A DNA stretch of 37,460 nucleotides, taken from positions 1-37,460 of the forward strand of contig CALDCO010000135.1 in the NCBI GenBank assembly GCA_937937185.1, written 5' to 3'. Positions 1-7,966 of this stretch are shown here, in pieces (within the stretch, counting starts at the first letter, position 1; every line of letters begins with the position of its first letter). Both the position numbers and the translations under genes were made by a program. This DNA is from an uncultured Flavobacteriaceae bacterium (GTDB lineage: Bacteria; Bacteroidota; Bacteroidia; Flavobacteriales; Flavobacteriaceae). The notes under the pieces were generated by a model, which saw nothing but the letters and a program-made list of their open reading frames with translations, did not search any database and was not told the DNA's origin.

Positions 1-1
1 A

Positions 2-1054
2 TTTACCATAGATGAAGAAACAGGAATGACAGGCGCAATGGGCTTAAAAGGCGGCTTATTATCTGGTGAAATTCTATTAAATTTAGACACAGAAGAAGAT
101 AATGAAATTGGAGTAGGCTGCGCAGGGGGGATCGATGTTACAGCAACAAGAACTTACAAAGAAGAAGAAATGACAGCCCAGATGCTTCAGGATAAAACGG
201 GCTATGTAATTACTGTAAAGGGTTTACAAGGCGGACATTCTGGAATGGATATTCACAAGGGTTTAGGAAATGCTAACAAGATTTTAAACCGTTTATTATT
301 TGATGGATTTGAAAATTTCGGACTGCGTATTTCAGAAATCGATGGGGGGAGTTTAAGAAACGCTATTCCAAGAGAAGCTAAAGCCATAGTAGTTATCGAT
401 GCGGTTCATGATGCTGCTTTTAATACTGAAATGGCAGTATTATCTCAAATTATTAAGTTGGAATTAAAAACTATGGAACCAGATATAGAAATCGTTGTAT
501 CTAAATCTCAAACTCCTGAAAAAATTATGGATCTAGGGGTGCAAGAAGGTATTACACGTGCTTTATATGCTGCATTAAATGGCGTGTACAGAATGAGCGC
601 AGATATTACAGATTTGGTAGAGACTTCAAATAATATCGCTCGCGTTATTGTAAAAGACGGAAAACTAAAAATAGGTTGTTTAACGCGTTCTTCTGTAGAG
701 AGTTCAAAAATGGACTTAGCCAATACCTTGAGAGCAACGTTTGAGCTAACCGGTTGTGAGGTAGTATTTTCTGGTGATTACCCAGGGTGGACTCCCAATA
801 TGAACGCTTCAATCCTAAAAGTACTAACTGAAGTTTACGAAAAATTAAATGGAGAGAAAGCCCATGTTGCCGCTTGCCATGCGGGATTAGAGTGCGGAAT
901 CTTGGGAAAAAATTACCCCGATATGGAAATGATAAGTTTTGGCCCAACAATTAAAGGGGCACATTCACCAGATGAACGCGCAAGTATCTCTTCAGCTAAA
1001 AAATATTGGAAGTTTGTCTTAGAGGTTTTAAAAAACATCCCTAATAAAAATTAA
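2..1054 (+). CDS. pepD: Aminoacyl-histidine dipeptidase (PepD, M20 family), 5'-truncated by window edge
   Basis: Zinc-dependent cytosolic exopeptidase of the M20C/PepD family that cleaves Xaa-His and related dipeptides. The reading frame is already open at base 2 with TIDEETGMTGA, which carries the metal-binding Glu-Glu pair of the family, so the true start is upstream. About 350 residues are present; PepD proteins are usually about 480, so roughly the first quarter is missing. Other family marks are GGHSGMDIHKG in the lid domain, CHAGLECGIL, and the C-terminal FGPTIKGAHSPDE, whose His is a metal ligand. The gene ends 26 bp before the LanC start with no terminator between, so read-through into the lanthipeptide genes is possible. 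The family call is secure; any special role in the neighbouring cluster is inference. Confidence 0.93.
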   Translation, partial: FTIDEETGMTGAMGLKGGLLSGEILLNLDTEEDNEIGVGCAGGIDVTATRTYKEEEMTAQMLQDKTGYVITVKGLQGGHSGMDIHKGLGNANKILNRLLFDGFENFGLRISEIDGGSLRNAIPREAKAIVVIDAVHDAAFNTEMAVLSQIIKLELKTMEPDIEIVVSKSQTPEKIMDLGVQEGITRALYAALNGVYRMSADITDLVETSNNIARVIVKDGKLKIGCLTRSSVESSKMDLANTLRATFELTGCEVVFSGDYPGWTPNMNASILKVLTEVYEKLNGEKAHVAACHAGLECGILGKNYPDMEMISFGPTIKGAHSPDERASISSAKKYWKFVLEVLKNIPNKN

Positions 1055-1080
1055 CTTTTCCCGTTTCGATAAAAAAACAA

Positions 1081-2316
1081 ATGAGAACTCCTATTTTAGT
1101 GGAAAATAAAAAATTCATTTTAGAGCATAAACTTAAAGAAATAGATGCAATTATTAGGTCGGAATATGAAAAAGAAGCTCATTTAGGGGTATTAGCAGGG
1201 CTTTCGGGAATGGCTTTGTTTCAATTTTATTATTCCAAATATTTAAATATTGATGCTAATGCCGATCTTGGAGTAGACATTATTTCTAAGGCCATAGAAA
1301 AAATAAATAATGGTTACAGTTTTTCTACTTATTGCGCAGGAATTGCAGGCTTGGGATGGACACTCGATCATTTAGAACAAGCAGATTTTATAGATATTGG
1401 AAGTGACGATTTACTTTCTGAATTCGATGATTTCATTAAAAAAAGAATGCTTTCAGATTTTAAAAACACTAATTACGACTTTTTACACGGCGGGATTGGT
1501 TATGCGTTTTATTTTTTAAACCGCTTTAGAAATACAAATTCAGTAACGCTTAAAAAAAAGTATACTAAGATATTGTTTGAATTTATAGACTTGCTAGAAG
1601 GGTTATCCGAAACAGAGGCCAATAATAAAATAAAATGGAAATCGGTTTTAAATATAAAAACTGGAGAAGAAGGTTATAATTTAAGTTTATCTCATGGGAT
1701 GTCAAGTATTATAGGCATACTTACAAAACTTTATGAGCACGATGCATTTAAATCAAGAACTGAGCATTTACTCTTAGGCGCAATAAATTATGTGTTAAGT
1801 CTTGAAAACGAAGATAAAAAATCTTGTGTTTTTCCCAATTCAAAAACCTTAGATAATGCTGTTAGTAAGAAAAGTAGATTGGCTTGGTGTTATGGCGATT
1901 TAGGTGTGGGAATTCGATTATGGTTTGCTGCCAAAGTACTAAATGATGAAAAGTTAAAAGAAAAAACAATTTCTATTTTTAAGCATGCCGCGCTTAGAGT
2001 AAAACAAGAAGACACCATGGTAGTAGATGCAGGAATCTGTCATGGCTCCTACGGTAATGCGCAATTATTTAATAGAATATACCAAGAAACAGGAATAATA
2101 ACTTTTAAAGAAGCAGCAAATTTCTGGATAAATGATGGTCTGGAAAAAGGCACATTTGAACAGGGTTTTGCAGGTTATAAACAATGGAAAGGGAGCGATG
2201 AAAAATGGGGTAAAGAGCTTAGTCTTTTAGAGGGTGTTGCTGGCATCGGATTGGTGATAATTGACCATTTATCGAGTTTTAATACGAATTGGGATGAATG
2301 TTTAATGATAAGTTAA
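1081..2316 (+). CDS. LanC-like lanthionine synthetase (cyclase)
   Basis: Zinc enzyme that adds Cys thiols to dehydrated Ser/Thr to make lanthionine rings. At 411 aa it has normal LanC length. The repeated GxxG-type barrel segments are visible: LAGLSGMA, CAGIAGLGW, LHGGIGYAFY, SHGMSSIIG, YGDLGVGIRLW, CHGSYGNAQ and LLEGVAGIGL. The zinc ligands appear as Cys270 (WCYGD), Cys320 and His321 (CHG), matching the Cys-Cys-His set of NisC. Asp133 and His205 (LSLSHG) match the NisC catalytic residues, so the enzyme looks active. Its stop lies two bases before the most likely LanB start, implying translational coupling. No immunity or regulator gene sits beside it. Confidence 0.95.
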   Translation: MRTPILVENKKFILEHKLKEIDAIIRSEYEKEAHLGVLAGLSGMALFQFYYSKYLNIDANADLGVDIISKAIEKINNGYSFSTYCAGIAGLGWTLDHLEQADFIDIGSDDLLSEFDDFIKKRMLSDFKNTNYDFLHGGIGYAFYFLNRFRNTNSVTLKKKYTKILFEFIDLLEGLSETEANNKIKWKSVLNIKTGEEGYNLSLSHGMSSIIGILTKLYEHDAFKSRTEHLLLGAINYVLSLENEDKKSCVFPNSKTLDNAVSKKSRLAWCYGDLGVGIRLWFAAKVLNDEKLKEKTISIFKHAALRVKQEDTMVVDAGICHGSYGNAQLFNRIYQETGIITFKEAANFWINDGLEKGTFEQGFAGYKQWKGSDEKWGKELSLLEGVAGIGLVIIDHLSSFNTNWDECLMIS

Positions 2317-2318
2317 AA

Positions 2319-4571
2319 ATGAATAAAAAAAATCCATATAAAAACTTCAATAATTACATTTTAAGAACACCACTTTTCTCTTTTTCTTCATACAAAATAC
2401 TAACTTCTAAAGCCGTTGTTACTAACGAAGATTTTATTAAAATATGTAACGAACCTATAGTAAAAGAAGCTTTATTTTTAGCATCACCTTCATTTTATAA
2501 GGAAGTTGAACGTTGGCTTAATGGGGAAATTAAAGATAAAGACAAACAAGAAAAATTAAAACTATCGCTTTTAAAATACATCTCCAGAATGTCTTCAAGA
2601 TGCACGCCTTTTGGTTTGTTTGCAGGATGTTCTTTAGGTACATTCGGAGAAGAAACTAAAATAGAATTAGAAGGCGCTACTAAAAATGAAAGACACACGC
2701 GGTTAGATATGAATTATTTAGTCGCATTATCTCAAGATTTAGTTAAAAATGAAAAGATAAAAACGCAGCTTCTATTTTACCCCAATTCTAGTATTTATAA
2801 GGTTGGAAGTCAATTAAGATATGTTGAATATACTTATGAAAATAGTAAAAGGCAGCATCAAATTGTTGCCGTCGATGATTCAGAGTATTTACGTCGCGTT
2901 CTTGAAAAAGCAGAACATGGTACCAAATTAGAAGATTTAGCTTTAATCTTAGTTGATGAAGAAATCAGTATAGAAGATGCTAAAGGCTTCATAAATGAAT
3001 TGGTTTCCAGTCAATTACTTATTAGTGAAATAGAACCATCGGTTTCTGGTCCAGAATTTTTAGAACAAATCACTTCAGTTTTAAAACGATTAGAAGGCGT
3101 CGAAGATGTGTTAAGAACTCTAGAAACTGTAAATAAAAAAATAAAAAATATTGATACAAGTATTGGGAACAATCCTAAAGATTATCTGGATCTAAATGCC
3201 TTTTTAAAAGATTTAGGAACAACATCGGAACTGAAATTTTTATTCCAATCAGACATGGTGTTATGTCATAAAAACAATACTATTAATAACGAAACGATAA
3301 CTCATATAAAGAAAGGACTTTCTCTATTTAATAAAATTACATTACCGCCAAAAACAACTTTACTAGGTCAATTTAAAGATGCGTTTTTTGAACGCTATGA
3401 AGAACGAGAAGTGTCATTATCTAAAGCTTTGGATGTAGAAATAGGAGTAGGGTTTAAACAAAACGAGTCCTCAGGAGATGTAAATCCTTTAGTAGACGAT
3501 CTTCTTATACCAAGTTTAGAAAATAAAAATGCATCTAGAGATATAAGATGGCATTCGGTAAATGCGCTATTCCAAAAACTATTAATAAAAGCGTTTAAAG
3601 AAAATGCTTATAAAATAGTTTTAGACGAGAATGATTTTATAGAACTTGAAACCAATTGGAATGATGTTCCTGATACGTTTTCTAGTATGCTAGAATTGGT
3701 GGTCATTGATGGTGTTGAGAAAGTAAAAATTAATTCGGCAGGAGGATCTAGTGCAGCAAATCTTTTAGGACGTTTTTGTCATGGAGATAAAAAACTTTAC
3801 GATTTTACTAAAGAAATAATAGCTGTTGAAACCAGAATTAATACGAATAAAGTTTTAGCAGAAATTACGCATCTTCCAGAGGCTAGAGTTGGAAATATTT
3901 TAATGCGGCCAAGTTTAAGAGATTTTGAAATACCTTATCTGGCAAAATCCTTAAAACCAAAAGCACAGCAATTAGAAATTAGCGATTTAATGCTTTCAGT
4001 AAAAAATAATAGAACCTTATTTTTAAGATCTAAAAAGAATAATAAAGAAGTAATACCGCACCTTTCAAATGCTCATAACTATTCAGGGAATGGATCATTG
4101 CCTATTTATCATTTCCTTTCAGAAATGCAAACTCAGAATAAGCGTTCGGGTATTGGTTTTAATTTAGGCCCTTTTGCTAATGATTATGAGTTTTTACCTA
4201 GAATTGAGTTCCATAATTTAATAGTACATAACGCAACATGGAATTTAAATAAAAAACATTTGAAACCGTTATTAAATGCTAATAGTAGTAATGAAACACT
4301 TTTAAAAGCAGTTAATGTATTTAGAGAAAAATTAAAAATGCCGCAGTATGTTATGCTTGTTGATGGGGATAACGAATTATTGGTGAATTTAGAGAATGCT
4401 ACTTCAGTTAGAATGTTATTAGGAACGGTAAATAAAAGAACCACTTTTAAGCTTAAAGAATTTTTATTTTCAGAAAATGGCACAGTAAAAAAGGGTGAAG
4501 ATTATTATACCAACCAGGTGATTGTGGCTTTTTATAATGAACAAAAATTAAACGACGCTAAAAGAAATTAA
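2319..4571 (+). CDS. Lantibiotic dehydratase, N-terminal (glutamylation) half of a split LanB
   Basis: About 750 aa, matching the Lant_dehydr_N domain. In class I lanthipeptide dehydratases this part transfers Glu from Glu-tRNA to Ser/Thr of the precursor. Family marks seen are the N-terminal LRTPLFSFSSY, the SRCTPFGLFAG segment (conserved R-x-TPFG) and the GGSSAANLLGRFCHGDK segment. The C-terminal elimination domain is absent and is supplied by the next gene, as in the split LanB of Chitinophaga pinensis (pinensins). An in-frame ATG at 2298 would overlap lanC; I prefer 2319, two bases after the lanC stop, because it places the RTPLF motif at the usual distance from the start and has an A-rich upstream. 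The stop is one base from the next start. Confidence 0.93.
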   Translation: MNKKNPYKNFNNYILRTPLFSFSSYKILTSKAVVTNEDFIKICNEPIVKEALFLASPSFYKEVERWLNGEIKDKDKQEKLKLSLLKYISRMSSRCTPFGLFAGCSLGTFGEETKIELEGATKNERHTRLDMNYLVALSQDLVKNEKIKTQLLFYPNSSIYKVGSQLRYVEYTYENSKRQHQIVAVDDSEYLRRVLEKAEHGTKLEDLALILVDEEISIEDAKGFINELVSSQLLISEIEPSVSGPEFLEQITSVLKRLEGVEDVLRTLETVNKKIKNIDTSIGNNPKDYLDLNAFLKDLGTTSELKFLFQSDMVLCHKNNTINNETITHIKKGLSLFNKITLPPKTTLLGQFKDAFFERYEEREVSLSKALDVEIGVGFKQNESSGDVNPLVDDLLIPSLENKNASRDIRWHSVNALFQKLLIKAFKENAYKIVLDENDFIELETNWNDVPDTFSSMLELVVIDGVEKVKINSAGGSSAANLLGRFCHGDKKLYDFTKEIIAVETRINTNKVLAEITHLPEARVGNILMRPSLRDFEIPYLAKSLKPKAQQLEISDLMLSVKNNRTLFLRSKKNNKEVIPHLSNAHNYSGNGSLPIYHFLSEMQTQNKRSGIGFNLGPFANDYEFLPRIEFHNLIVHNATWNLNKKHLKPLLNANSSNETLLKAVNVFREKLKMPQYVMLVDGDNELLVNLENATSVRMLLGTVNKRTTFKLKEFLFSENGTVKKGEDYYTNQVIVAFYNEQKLNDAKRN

Positions 4572-4572
4572 A

Positions 4573-5472
4573 ATGGCAAAGGACGTACAAAGAAATTTCA
4601 TATTGGGAGATCGTTGGTTATATTATAAAATATATACTGGACCAAAAACATCAGACCTCGTTTTAACTGAAATAATAAAACCTGTAGCTCAGCAACTTAT
4701 AGACTCTAAGATAATAGATAAATGGTTTTTTATTCGTTATGCAGATCCTAAACACCATCTTAGAATTCGCTTTCATCATACAAATCCTGAACAAATTGGC
4801 ACAATAATAAATACTTTATATCCACATTTTAAGACGTTTGTAGATCAAGACTTAATCTGGAAAATACAAATAGAAACTTACCAAAGAGAAATTGCACGTT
4901 ATGGCTCTAATACGATTGATTTAAGTGAAGACCTGTTTTATCACGACAGTAAAATGATGGTTAATTTTATTGATTTAATTGAAGGCGATGAAGGGGAGGA
5001 GCTACGTTGGTTATTTTCTATAAGAGCTATCGATTCGTTTTTAAATAGTTTTAAATACACTAATGAAGAGAAAAAAGAACTTTTAGTACGATTAAGTACT
5101 GGTTTTAGGAGTGAATTTGGAACCTCTAAAGCCTTAGGCAAGCAACTTAATGATAAGTATAGAATTAAAAGCCAAAAACTACAAGAATTTATGACTTTTA
5201 CAGCCCAAGATAATCCAGATCATGCGATTATTTTAGAGGTGTTAAGTGAAAAAGAAAATGCGATCTCTTATATTGTAAATGGCATAATAAAACATAAAAA
5301 AGAAGACACTTTAGAAATGAATATTAATGATTTAATGGGGAGTTATATTCACATGCTAATGAATCGTTTGTTTAAATCGAAAAACAGATTACACGAAATG
5401 GTATGTTACGATTTTTTATGCCGTTATTATAAATCCTTGATTGCAAGGCAGAAAAGTTTTATTAAAGTTTAG
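4573..5472 (+). CDS. Thiopeptide-type bacteriocin biosynthesis protein (SpaB_C; LanB elimination domain)
   Basis: Stand-alone 299-aa SpaB_C-family protein. It corresponds to the C-terminal domain of LanB that eliminates glutamate from glutamylated Ser/Thr to give dehydroalanine/dehydrobutyrine. Family marks are WLYYKIYTGP near the N terminus, WFFIRYADPKHHLRIRFH (the conserved RY-x-DP-x-HHLR-R signature) and the ETYQREIARYG segment. It starts one base after the stop of the glutamylation half, so the two are almost certainly co-translated and form one functional dehydratase. Similar stand-alone SpaB_C proteins also occur in thiopeptide pathways, but the LanC gene here argues for lanthionine chemistry. 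Confidence 0.93.
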   Translation: MAKDVQRNFILGDRWLYYKIYTGPKTSDLVLTEIIKPVAQQLIDSKIIDKWFFIRYADPKHHLRIRFHHTNPEQIGTIINTLYPHFKTFVDQDLIWKIQIETYQREIARYGSNTIDLSEDLFYHDSKMMVNFIDLIEGDEGEELRWLFSIRAIDSFLNSFKYTNEEKKELLVRLSTGFRSEFGTSKALGKQLNDKYRIKSQKLQEFMTFTAQDNPDHAIILEVLSEKENAISYIVNGIIKHKKEDTLEMNINDLMGSYIHMLMNRLFKSKNRLHEMVCYDFLCRYYKSLIARQKSFIKV

Positions 5473-5593
5473 AGAAGTGTTTTTTTAGTTTTAAAAGTGA
5501 AAATTTATCAAAGGCTTTTAGAGATTTAATTTCTTCTTTTGGTGAAATTTTTAAAACTCTAAAAAATTAATTACAATTTGTAGAATTTAATTT

Positions 5594-5601
5594 TATATTT
5601 G
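5594..5601 (+). promoter_or_regulatory. Bacteroidota-type -7 promoter element for the transglutaminase-like gene
   Basis: TATATTTG is a perfect match to the TAnnTTTG -7 box and lies 20 bp before the ATG at 5622. A TTTG at 5577-5580 is too close to be a normal -33 element. The box suggests the downstream gene is transcribed independently of the lan genes. Confidence 0.55.
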
Positions 5602-5621
5602 TATCTCTAAACCTGCTTATT

Positions 5622-7178
5622 ATGAGAAACTTAATTTTCTTTATATTCCTATCATTCAATTGTTACGCTTTAGGTCAATCTATCACAGATTCATTAGAAA
5701 AAGATGTTATTAATCAATTTAAAAAAGATAGTATTAATTACGACTTTATAACTAGTTTAAGTGTAATAGACTCATTAGTAACGAAAGATAAAATTGATGG
5801 CTACAAGAAAAGATTAAATAGTCTAATATCTGGTTTACCCTCTAAAGAATCAAAAGAGAAAAAAGAGATAAAGCGGGTAAAACAGATTTATGATTTAGTC
5901 CATGAGGCACTCTTTGAGAAATATGAAGAATTAGCTTATTTTCCTCAAATTTTTGAAAATAAAACATATAATTGCGTGACTGCTACAGCCATTTATGCCT
6001 ATGTTTTTGATAAATTAGAAATCCCTTATGTGGTAAAAGATGCTCCTGGACATGTTTTTTTAATTGCCTATCCACAAACGCATAAAATTCATTTGGAGAC
6101 AACAGTCCCAGGAGTATATGGATTTAGCAATCCTAAAGATTCAGATGTTAAGGAAGTTGTAGATAACTTGATTAAGTTCAAATTGGTGACACAAAATGAG
6201 GCTGACAGTTTAGGCTATAGCAAAACATACATGAACTACTTTTACGGTGAAGATTTTTTAAATAAATCTGCATTGATAGGGATGCAGTACTATAATAAAG
6301 GCTTAGACGAATATTCTAAAAAAAAATATAAAATAGCTAAAGAAAATATTACTAAATCATTACTATTCTTTCCCTACGCTCCAGCAGAGTTTTTAAATAA
6401 AGGTTTAATTTTTTTAACGTTAGATGAAAGCAAATTAAATACGCTTAAAGATATAGAGCAACTTTATGAAGCTTATTCTTCTCTCGAATATAAAAAAGAT
6501 TTTAATCACAGTGATATTAAAATTCAATTGTATAAAATAACAGATAACGATCTTAATGATTTAGAATTCATTGAAAATACAGTCTCTATTTTAACGAAAT
6601 TTGAAGATGAAGAACTCAACATTAAAAATAAAACTTTCTTATATGAATATTTGTTATCAAAAAATGCCAAAGCAGATGAATTAGAGGAAATTATAAGAAT
6701 TGCAGATATATTATTTCAAATGAACCCTAAAAATAAATTAGCTAAAGAGGCTATAGATTATGCAGTATTTAAAAAATTAAGTCTATTGCCATATTCTTCT
6801 GATGCATTAGATGTCGTGAGTGAATACACATTGAGGTATGATTTTTTAAAGGGAAACAAAAAAATAGACTCCTATAAAATTTATATTTACGGTAGACTTA
6901 TTGATGATAATTTTAAATCTGAAAATATTTCGTTAGGAAGAAAATATTTTGATCAATTTGATTCTTTAATTATTGAAAATGATAACGGTAAAAAATTGTT
7001 GATTAACCCAGAATTAGTTTCAAATATTTACGCTTTTGTTGGAAAGTACTACTACAGACAAAATAAATTTAAAACAGCGTTAAAAATACTTAATAAAGGA
7101 CGGGAGATATATCCAAGGCATAAAGAAACCAATAAATTAATTAAGTGGACCAAAGAAGAAATGAGCGGCAAATTTTAA
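5622..7178 (+). CDS. Secreted transglutaminase-like protein with C-terminal TPR-like repeats
   Basis: 518 aa. A hydrophobic signal peptide (residues 1-18, ending CYALGQS) predicts export. Residues about 85-165 look like a transglutaminase/cysteine-protease fold: Cys118 in YNCVTATAIYAYVF, His144 in APGHVFLIAYP and Glu159 in HLETTVPG form a plausible Cys-His-acid triad. From about 215 onward there are helical TPR-like segments (for example YYNKGLDEYSKKKYKIAKENI and YYYRQNKFKTALKILNKGREI-type motifs). It follows the LanB genes by 149 bp and has its own -7 box. Whether it belongs to the peptide pathway is unknown; it could equally be a cell-envelope protein. The enzyme class is inferred from motifs only. 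Confidence 0.72.
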   Translation: MRNLIFFIFLSFNCYALGQSITDSLEKDVINQFKKDSINYDFITSLSVIDSLVTKDKIDGYKKRLNSLISGLPSKESKEKKEIKRVKQIYDLVHEALFEKYEELAYFPQIFENKTYNCVTATAIYAYVFDKLEIPYVVKDAPGHVFLIAYPQTHKIHLETTVPGVYGFSNPKDSDVKEVVDNLIKFKLVTQNEADSLGYSKTYMNYFYGEDFLNKSALIGMQYYNKGLDEYSKKKYKIAKENITKSLLFFPYAPAEFLNKGLIFLTLDESKLNTLKDIEQLYEAYSSLEYKKDFNHSDIKIQLYKITDNDLNDLEFIENTVSILTKFEDEELNIKNKTFLYEYLLSKNAKADELEEIIRIADILFQMNPKNKLAKEAIDYAVFKKLSLLPYSSDALDVVSEYTLRYDFLKGNKKIDSYKIYIYGRLIDDNFKSENISLGRKYFDQFDSLIIENDNGKKLLINPELVSNIYAFVGKYYYRQNKFKTALKILNKGREIYPRHKETNKLIKWTKEEMSGKF

Positions 7179-7254
7179 TAGTTATAAGTCAGTTGTTTAA
7201 ATATGAAAAACTTCTATCCATTAAAAAATTTTCGAATAAGCAGAATAAATTTTT

Positions 7255-7359
7255 CTAACCCCGACTAAACACTTTCCCCAACTGGTAAAAAATACGTTCC
7301 GAAATGGTTAATTCTTCGGCAATAATTTCGGCAGAGCCTTGCATTTCTTGTTTGAAATC
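7255..7359 (-). pseudogene. hlyD 3'-end remnant 1 (most diverged)
   Basis: On the minus strand this reads 34 codons and a TAG stop in the same frame as the end of the intact HlyD: DFKQEMQGSAEII, then ERIFYQLGKVFSRG at the C terminus, against DFKQEMQGTAEII and ERIFYQLREVFNRG in the gene. Many differences are at third codon positions, as expected if it once coded. An in-frame TGA lies two codons before the Asp codon, so it is only a fragment. Confidence 0.8.
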
Positions 7360-7372
7360 TATTCAATAAATT

Positions 7373-7405
7373 AGACCTGTCAGGTTTCCAAAACCTGACG
7401 GGTCT
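7373..7405. repeat. 33-bp palindrome, copy 1
   Basis: Arms AGACCTGTCAGGTTT and AAACCTGACGGGTCT around a CCA loop, with one mismatch. This is unit 1 of the array. It could form a strong hairpin and act as a REP-like element or terminator. Confidence 0.85.
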
Positions 7406-7461
7406 GGAGTACAAGTTTGATAGGTTGCTTATGTAATGAAAAATAATTATTTGAATTAAAA

Positions 7462-7565
7462 TTAACCTCTATTAAACACCTCACGTAATTGATAAAAAAC
7501 ACGTTCTAAAATGGTTATTTCTTCAACAATAATTTTGGGAGAGACTTGCATTTTTGTTTAAAATC
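7462..7565 (-). pseudogene. hlyD 3'-end remnant 2 (frameshifted)
   Basis: The minus strand matches the hlyD end, but one base is lost in the stretch for KQEM, so the segment is 104 rather than 105 bp. After the lesion the frame gives MQVSPKIIVEEITILERV and ends QLREVFNRG followed by TAA. The very C terminus is identical in protein to intact HlyD. Confidence 0.8.
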
Positions 7566-7578
7566 TATTCAATAAATT

Positions 7579-7611
7579 AGACCTGTCAGGTTTCTAAAAC
7601 CAAACGGGTCT
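7579..7611. repeat. 33-bp palindrome, copy 2 (degenerate)
   Basis: AGACCTGTCAGGTTT, loop CTA, then AAACCAAACGGGTCT. Several mismatches in the right arm weaken the stem compared with the other copies. Confidence 0.75.
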
Positions 7612-7667
7612 GGAGTACAAGTTTGATTGGTTGCTTATGTAATGAAAAATAATTATTTGAAATAAAA

Positions 7668-7772
7668 TTAACCTCTATTAAACACCTTACGTAATTGGTA
7701 AAAAATACGCTCCAAAATGGTTAATTCTTCGACAATAATCTCGGCAGTGTCCTGCATTTCTTGTTTAAAATC
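7668..7772 (-). pseudogene. hlyD 3'-end remnant 3 (closest to the intact gene)
   Basis: The minus strand reads an intact 34-codon tail in frame. It differs from the real gene at seven positions in this stretch: five silent and two amino-acid changing (G to D in the MQG segment and E to K before VFNRG). It is preceded by the same upstream in-frame TGA as the other copies. Confidence 0.82.
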
Positions 7773-7785
7773 TATTCAATAAATT

Positions 7786-7818
7786 AGACCCGTCAGGTTT
7801 CCAAAACCTGACGGGTCT
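7786..7818. repeat. 33-bp palindrome, copy 3 (perfect)
   Basis: AGACCCGTCAGGTTT and its exact reverse complement AAACCTGACGGGTCT flank a CCA loop: a perfect 15-bp stem. Confidence 0.88.
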
Positions 7819-7877
7819 GAAGTACAAAGTTCGATAGGTTGCTTATGTAATTTTGTTTAAAATCTATTCAATAAATT

Positions 7878-7910
7878 AGATCCGTCAGGTTTCCAAAACC
7901 TGACGGGTCT
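7878..7910. repeat. 33-bp palindrome, copy 4
   Basis: AGATCCGTCAGGTTT / AAACCTGACGGGTCT with a CCA loop and one mismatch. It lies 57 bp beyond the stop of the intact hlyD gene, so it may end the exporter transcript. Confidence 0.85.
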
Positions 7911-7966
7911 GGAGTACAAGTTCGATAGGTTGCTTATAGAATGAAAAATAATTATTTGAATTAAAA

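Larger units (their letters stand above)
7255..7966. repeat. Tandem array of ~206-bp units made of hlyD 3' ends plus palindromes
   Basis: Three full or nearly full units start at 7255, 7462 and 7668 (periods of 207 and 206 bp); a fourth, partial unit starts near 7852. Each full unit carries about 105 bp resembling the last 35 codons of the adjacent hlyD gene (minus strand), then about 100 bp with a 33-bp palindrome and the shared string AGGTTGCTTAT. Unit 3 lacks the AATGAAAAATAATTATTTG tail and unit 4 lacks the hlyD part. The intact hlyD 3' end is placed exactly as the next unit would be. This array fills the 788-bp stretch between the transglutaminase-like gene and hlyD; only 7179-7254 shows nothing recognisable. 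Confidence 0.9.

Noticed and set aside
7203-7268. 21-codon ORF beginning MKNFYPLKNF, considered as a lanthipeptide precursor.
   Set aside because: It has no Cys, no double-glycine site, and runs into repeat unit 1; it does not resemble a leader-core peptide.
7255-7966. The regular palindromes and ~206-bp period considered as a CRISPR array.
   Set aside because: The units repeat over nearly their whole length, there are no unique spacers of constant size, and no cas genes are nearby.
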